Assembly: GCA_030156895.1 (NCBI GenBank)
Contig: JASGLP010000021.1
Span: forward strand, 1 to 47,131
Length of the DNA stretch: 47,131 nt
Direction of reading: 5' to 3'
Origin: Eubacteriaceae bacterium
GTDB lineage: Bacteria; Bacillota; Clostridia; Eubacteriales; Eubacteriaceae
Positions within the stretch are counted from its first letter, which is position 1; every line of letters starts with the position of its first letter. Of this stretch, positions 43,506 through 47,131 are shown piece by piece. A program made the position numbers and the translations under genes. The notes beneath the pieces are model-generated. The model did no database searches, was not told where the DNA came from, and saw nothing but the letters and a program-made list of their open reading frames with translations.

Positions 43506-44330
43506 CTAGGAGATAATCATATCAATGAGATATAAGCGATCCGTAAAAATGATTGCACTGGCAGAGGTTCCCGTCGTGATTTCACCACTAAAACCGTTGT
43601 TTTTTTTGGTCCAGATATAATTCCCCTGATCATCCACCTTGGGATCAATAATAATTTGCATTTCCAGCGGATTTTCTTGATCCTGAGTCAAACCGCTTCG
43701 CTTAACACTTCGTACAATCCCTCTTAAATAGCCATATTCATCGGTGGATGCCGATTCAACCGCAACAAAGACCGGATCGCCTTGCTTAACATTAATGGCG
43801 TCTTCATAGCTGGAATAAGCCAGCACCACCACGGTGGTGTCTTCATTTTCCCGTTTGACAATTTGACACAGGGTCGAGTTTTTCGGTAAAAATGCCCCAT
43901 CTCCAAAATTTAGTCCCGCTATCATCCCGCTTTCCATCGCTACAATCATCGTTTGTCGCTTAAATCTGCTCTTTTCTTCCTCTGTCAGCACTGCTCCACT
44001 CGTGATCTGAGCTGCTGTGTTCTCGACAGTCACAACCCCCAGCAAATCTCCTCTTTTCACATAATCGCCATCGGAAACACTCAGCTGGGTCAGAATCCCT
44101 TCATTTTCAACCACTACTTGGGCCGTTCCCTCACCATAAGATACAACGGCGTCGAGGGTGGTGGTGATATTAATCGGAACAGTCATCGAATAAATAACCA
44201 CGCAGACTAAAAAAATAATAATTCCCAGTAGAATCAGCAGGTTCCCCGGACCGATAACGGTCATCAAAGCGGCGTATTCACTTTTTTTGGTGTTTTTATC
44301 CTCTTTGTTCTGAAAAATGGATTTACTCAC
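43506..44330 (-). CDS. HlyD-like secretion adaptor (NHLP export system), short form
   Basis: A 274-residue protein with one transmembrane helix (about residues 29-52; LLILLGIIIFLVCVVIYSM). A biotinyl-lipoyl-like domain follows (VVVENEGILTQLSVSDGDYV, RGDLLGVV), then a beta-barrel part (GDPVFVAVES, YGYLRGIVRSV). The usual long coiled-coil hairpin is missing, so it is much shorter than typical adaptors of about 420 residues; in a Gram-positive cell it would only stabilise the exporter outside the membrane. The start is GTG 44330 with GGAGG 8 nt upstream, overlapping the preceding lipoprotein gene by 8 bp. Confidence 0.82.
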   Translation of the reverse strand: MSKSIFQNKEDKNTKKSEYAALMTVIGPGNLLILLGIIIFLVCVVIYSMTVPINITTTLDAVVSYGEGTAQVVVENEGILTQLSVSDGDYVKRGDLLGVVTVENTAAQITSGAVLTEEEKSRFKRQTMIVAMESGMIAGLNFGDGAFLPKNSTLCQIVKRENEDTTVVVLAYSSYEDAINVKQGDPVFVAVESASTDEYGYLRGIVRSVKRSGLTQDQENPLEMQIIIDPKVDDQGNYIWTKKNNGFSGEITTGTSASAIIFTDRLYLIDMIIS

Positions 44331-45474
44331 CGCTTTGTCCTCCCCCCGTCAAATTTTCCCTGGGCACCAATTGATCATTGATATAAATCTTTTGAAATAC
44401 CGGAATCCCATCAATCAACCGTTTATCAAAGTCTAAACTGCCATAGACCGTCTCAAAACTGTTTTCTTCCAACACTTTTATTATCGTTTCTACTTCCAGA
44501 CTCTGGGCCGCACTCGCCGCATCTGCGGCCAGATGCAGCGACATATAGGCTTGGGCGGCTGGCACATCCGGGTTCTTCCCATAGGCTTTCTGATAAGCCT
44601 TAATAAATGCCGATTCCGGGCCAGCCGCGGCGGTATTGTTAAAATAACTGGTAACCTGAGTCAGATTTTTCATGTTCGTAGGAATAACATAGGGCTGAAT
44701 CTCAATGTCATAGCTGGCAAAAATTGGCCGGGTATTACCGGTTTTTTCCAGATACTCATAAAGTACCGTGATGTCATTTCCGACACAGGCGGTAACAATC
44801 GCCTGGACCCCCAAACTGTCCCATTTTTTTAGATAATAACGAAAATAATCAAGATTGGGCAGATAAGAAACCGCATCGACAATTTCAATGCCCACTTCAG
44901 CACCATGTTCTTCAACTTTTTGAATAAAATCTTTGCCATAGGTATTGCCGGCGCTATGAACAACCGCGATTCTTTGGATTCCCTGGGTGGCCATGCTTCT
45001 TACCATTTCATCGGCCATGGCGTCATCCGATGGCGCGCAGAGATAGGCGCCCTCATTTTCAGAGCGATTCAATTTTGAACTGGCAATAATGGGCGCAAAA
45101 AGCAGCTTGTTATTCTGCTTATAGATATTCCCGACCTTTAGCACATCATCGGTGCTTCGATGTCCGATAACAATTGGAAAACCTGCTTTTTCGGCAATCC
45201 GGGTGGCCACTTCGACCGCCGTATTGGTGTTGTTGCCGTCATCATTGTAGTTGATTTCGATCGGTTGGTTAAGGATTCCGCCCTGATCATTGATTTCCCT
45301 GGCGGCCAGTTCAATGCCATTTTTAAAGGAGGCACTGTATTCCTGGGAGAACGGATAAACCACATCCACTGATAACTTACCGGTTTCTTTGACCGTGCTG
45401 GTACAGCCAAAACAAAGCAACCCGCCAATAACCAGAACGCCCAGGGTGGATAATATTATCCAATTTTTTTTCAT
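44323..45474 (-). CDS. Periplasmic-binding (type I, Leu/Ile/Val-like) lipoprotein
   Basis: A 383-residue lipoprotein (lipobox CFGC, about residue 24) with a type I periplasmic binding fold: LSVDVVYPFSQEYSASFKNG, REINDQGGILNQPIEINYND, then PIVIGHRSTDDVLKVG. Normally such proteins feed branched-chain amino acids to an importer. No importer permease is present; instead it is embedded in a peptide export operon. A role in sensing or binding the exported peptide or a precursor is possible but speculative. AAGGAG lies 8 nt before ATG 45474. Confidence 0.88.
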   Translation of the reverse strand: MKKNWIILSTLGVLVIGGLLCFGCTSTVKETGKLSVDVVYPFSQEYSASFKNGIELAAREINDQGGILNQPIEINYNDDGNNTNTAVEVATRIAEKAGFPIVIGHRSTDDVLKVGNIYKQNNKLLFAPIIASSKLNRSENEGAYLCAPSDDAMADEMVRSMATQGIQRIAVVHSAGNTYGKDFIQKVEEHGAEVGIEIVDAVSYLPNLDYFRYYLKKWDSLGVQAIVTACVGNDITVLYEYLEKTGNTRPIFASYDIEIQPYVIPTNMKNLTQVTSYFNNTAAAGPESAFIKAYQKAYGKNPDVPAAQAYMSLHLAADAASAAQSLEVETIIKVLEENSFETVYGSLDFDKRLIDGIPVFQKIYINDQLVPRENLTGGGQSGE

Positions 45475-45558
45475 GTCCCACTCCTTTGATTTTATAATTG
45501 AGGCAATAAAGTGCTCTGGTACTTATCCGCAGTGCGATCGGTTTTAGCTCACCACAGA

Positions 45559-47033
45559 CTAAATAAATGGCGAGAACAAAACAAAATACCGGTCACTCAG
45601 GCCTTTTAGCAACACACCGATTTTCTCAGCGGATAAACTCAGTTTTTCTGCTGTTTCTCCAATCGTATCGCTACCCGCGCCGGCCAGAATATCGATTTCT
45701 AACTGACTTAGCGTATTGATATCAAACAGCGAAAAATCAGGAATCCTCTGGATGACCCAAGTGTTTTTTTCTTGCTCACTGAGTTCATGCCATTCTTTAA
45801 GAAGACCCTGATAGTCGATCAGTTTTTTATAATACTCCACCATCAGATTATTTTTACCATAAATAAATTTAAGATATCCCGCGGCAATCCCATAGTTAAA
45901 AGCCAGCTTGAAATCGGCTCGAATCCGTTCTTTGGTAATCAGACCGTGTTCGTATTGTTCTTTCATCTTATTAGAAACTGCGGTAATAAATCGGGCGCGA
46001 CCCATGCAGACTTCCGGCAGCGATAATTCTTTGGTATGATTAACCGGAAAATCCTCCAGGTTGGTAAGGCATTCCCGGTCTTCCAGAACGATCCCGAATT
46101 TTTCAGGTTGATTGTAAATCTGGGTACCGGGCAGGGGCATAATAAACGTTGTCGATAAGTCCAGCATTCCGGGGGCCAGATCCAGTAATTCTAACGCTTT
46201 TCTAGTGGTTGTAGCCAATGTTTCGGCTGTTTCAAAGGCCCCGCCGATAATGTAATTCCCGGTTAGTTGCGGTAATCCGGCAGCGTAGCAGATCTCAACC
46301 ACTTTTTTGATGTCCTCGGGGCTGGCCTGTTTACCATAGGCTTTGAGCACATCGTCGACCCCGGACTCCATGCCGATTTGCATTCGCACCATGCCGCTGT
46401 CAATCATTTCTCTAATGAATTCCAGATGTTTCACCAGAAATCCGGGATGACCTTCACAAAACCAGACAAAATCATATTTTTCCCTTAGCCGTTTTACTCC
46501 AGATAAGATTTTCCGCAGCCTAACCGGATTGGTGGTAAAGGTATCATCGCAAAAAAACAGATACCGGGGTCGTTGACTTCTTTTTAAGCGGGCTTCTATT
46601 TCATCCAGCACATCTTTCGCTGTTCGCATTCTCAAATTTTTAGAATTTCCCCCCTCAAAGCAGAAAGCACAACGATAGGGACAGCCTCTGGCCGTAATTA
46701 CTGACAACAGTGGACGTTCATGATAATCAAGCACATCTTCATTTCGGGGCAAGGCATACTTTGAAAAGTCTTCCAGATAGATGTAATCAGCGTTCTGAGC
46801 TGGCTGGATTTCTCCGGGAACAAGGACCGCTTCGCCCCTGATTTTTGCATTTAACCAGGTTAAGAGGGTTTCTTCGCCTTCTCCTTTTAAAATACCGTCG
46901 GCTTGAAAGCTGCCCAGATCCTTTTCAGTCATATGGAGGGTTTGAGGGCCTCCTAACACAACGTAAAAATGATAATGTTTTTTTAAATAGCTGATGATGG
47001 CAGCCACCGCTGACTGATTATCAAAATCACAGT
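45559..47033 (-). CDS. B12-binding-type radical SAM enzyme, exon 2 (5' part beyond an intron)
   Basis: From the intron junction at 47033 the frame reads CDFDNQSAVAAIISYLKKHY and VVLGGPQTLHMTEKDLG (C-terminal part of a B12-binding domain). It then runs into a radical SAM barrel with the cluster motif C-x3-C-x2-C (RGCPYRCAFCFEGGNSK) and a C-terminal helical region (about 490 residues in all). In a NHLP-type locus such enzymes carry out C-methylation or other radical chemistry on the precursor peptide; the reaction here is not known. The apparent GTG start at 47007 is not a real start. The N-terminal part lies beyond the right edge, on the other side of a group II intron. Confidence 0.85.
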
Positions 47034-47131
47034 ATCGAGTAGCTAGAAGTCCGGATAATTAGTCCGGATTTCTTTGCTCTCACAGAACCGTGCTTACGTT
47101 TGCCGTACACGGCTCCTGAAATCTCTCACCG
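47034..47131 (-). mobile_element. 3' end of a second group II intron (domains V and VI), partial
   Basis: On the minus strand GGAGCCGTGTACGGCAAACG followed by TAAGCACGGTTCT is a domain V hairpin (47084-47116). A domain VI stem with TCCGGA arms follows, and the intron ends CTACTCGAT, nearly the same terminal bases as the first intron. The following bases continue an uninterrupted B12/radical SAM frame. Domain V differs from the first intron, so this is a different intron. The rest is outside the window. Confidence 0.82.

Noticed and set aside
1..47131. CRISPR array, tRNA or rRNA genes, prophage
   Set aside because: I saw no regularly spaced direct repeats, no tRNA cloverleaf or rRNA motif, and no phage structural genes.

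Overview
The window looks like a chromosomal segment of a strictly anaerobic, low-to-mid GC Firmicute. An Acetobacterium-like acetogen of the Eubacteriaceae is my best guess. This rests on gene content: class III ribonucleotide reductase, the [FeFe]-hydrogenase maturase HydF next to an aspartase, FdhD for formate dehydrogenase, rubrerythrin, an Fe-S old-yellow-enzyme-type reductase, ChW repeats and strong Shine-Dalgarno sites. No rRNA or tRNA is present, so the genus is inference.

Left part (1-10.3 kb). A truncated nrdD on the minus strand sits behind a clear promoter, a cobalamin riboswitch and an intrinsic terminator. Divergent from it is a MarR-autoregulated operon of an exported FMN-binding protein and a small flavodoxin. 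A minus-strand pair then encodes an HD-GYP response regulator and a large hybrid histidine kinase. It is followed by a serine acetyltransferase, an eRF1-like (baeRF) protein and a CheW protein carrying an inserted zinc-binding CZB domain.

Centre (10.3-27.7 kb). aspA-hydF lies on the plus strand behind a promoter, a leader of about 140 nt and a terminator, with a possible antiterminator pairing: a candidate cis-regulatory RNA. Next come a 7TM-GAF-GGDEF-EAL phosphodiesterase (degenerate GGDEF), a PIN-PhoH protein, a ChW-repeat D,D-carboxypeptidase, and a minus-strand run of PucR regulator, FdhD, AraC regulator and EamA transporter. An iron alcohol dehydrogenase and a flavin/Fe-S reductase are divergent from the PucR gene.

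Inserted and decayed region (27.7-36 kb). A complete IS200/IS605-type element (tnpA, tnpB, hairpin ends, probable omega/re-RNA) with ISDra2-like boundaries (TTGAT on the left, TTCAA on the right) lies between two fragments of a 7TM-GGDEF gene. A DUF1254/DUF1214 lipoprotein, a serine-hydrolase lipoprotein, a PAS-GGDEF gene stopped by an in-frame TGA, a GlsB/YeaQ membrane protein, a small alarmone synthetase and a rubrerythrin with a PerR-like box follow.

Right part (37.2-47.1 kb). A minus-strand operon resembles the export and maturation part of a NHLP/proteusin-type peptide natural-product locus: B12-type radical SAM enzyme, periplasmic-binding lipoprotein, short HlyD-like adaptor, C39 peptidase/ABC exporter and a second ABC exporter. 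Two genes of this operon are interrupted by group II introns. One intron (1,903 bp, with reverse transcriptase) sits in the codon just before the catalytic histidine codon of the C39 peptidase, and precise removal restores a 733-residue frame. The other intron shows only its 3' end (domains V-VI) at the right edge, inside the radical SAM gene. No precursor peptide is visible, so it would have to lie beyond the window. This intron-split peptide locus is the most unusual system here.
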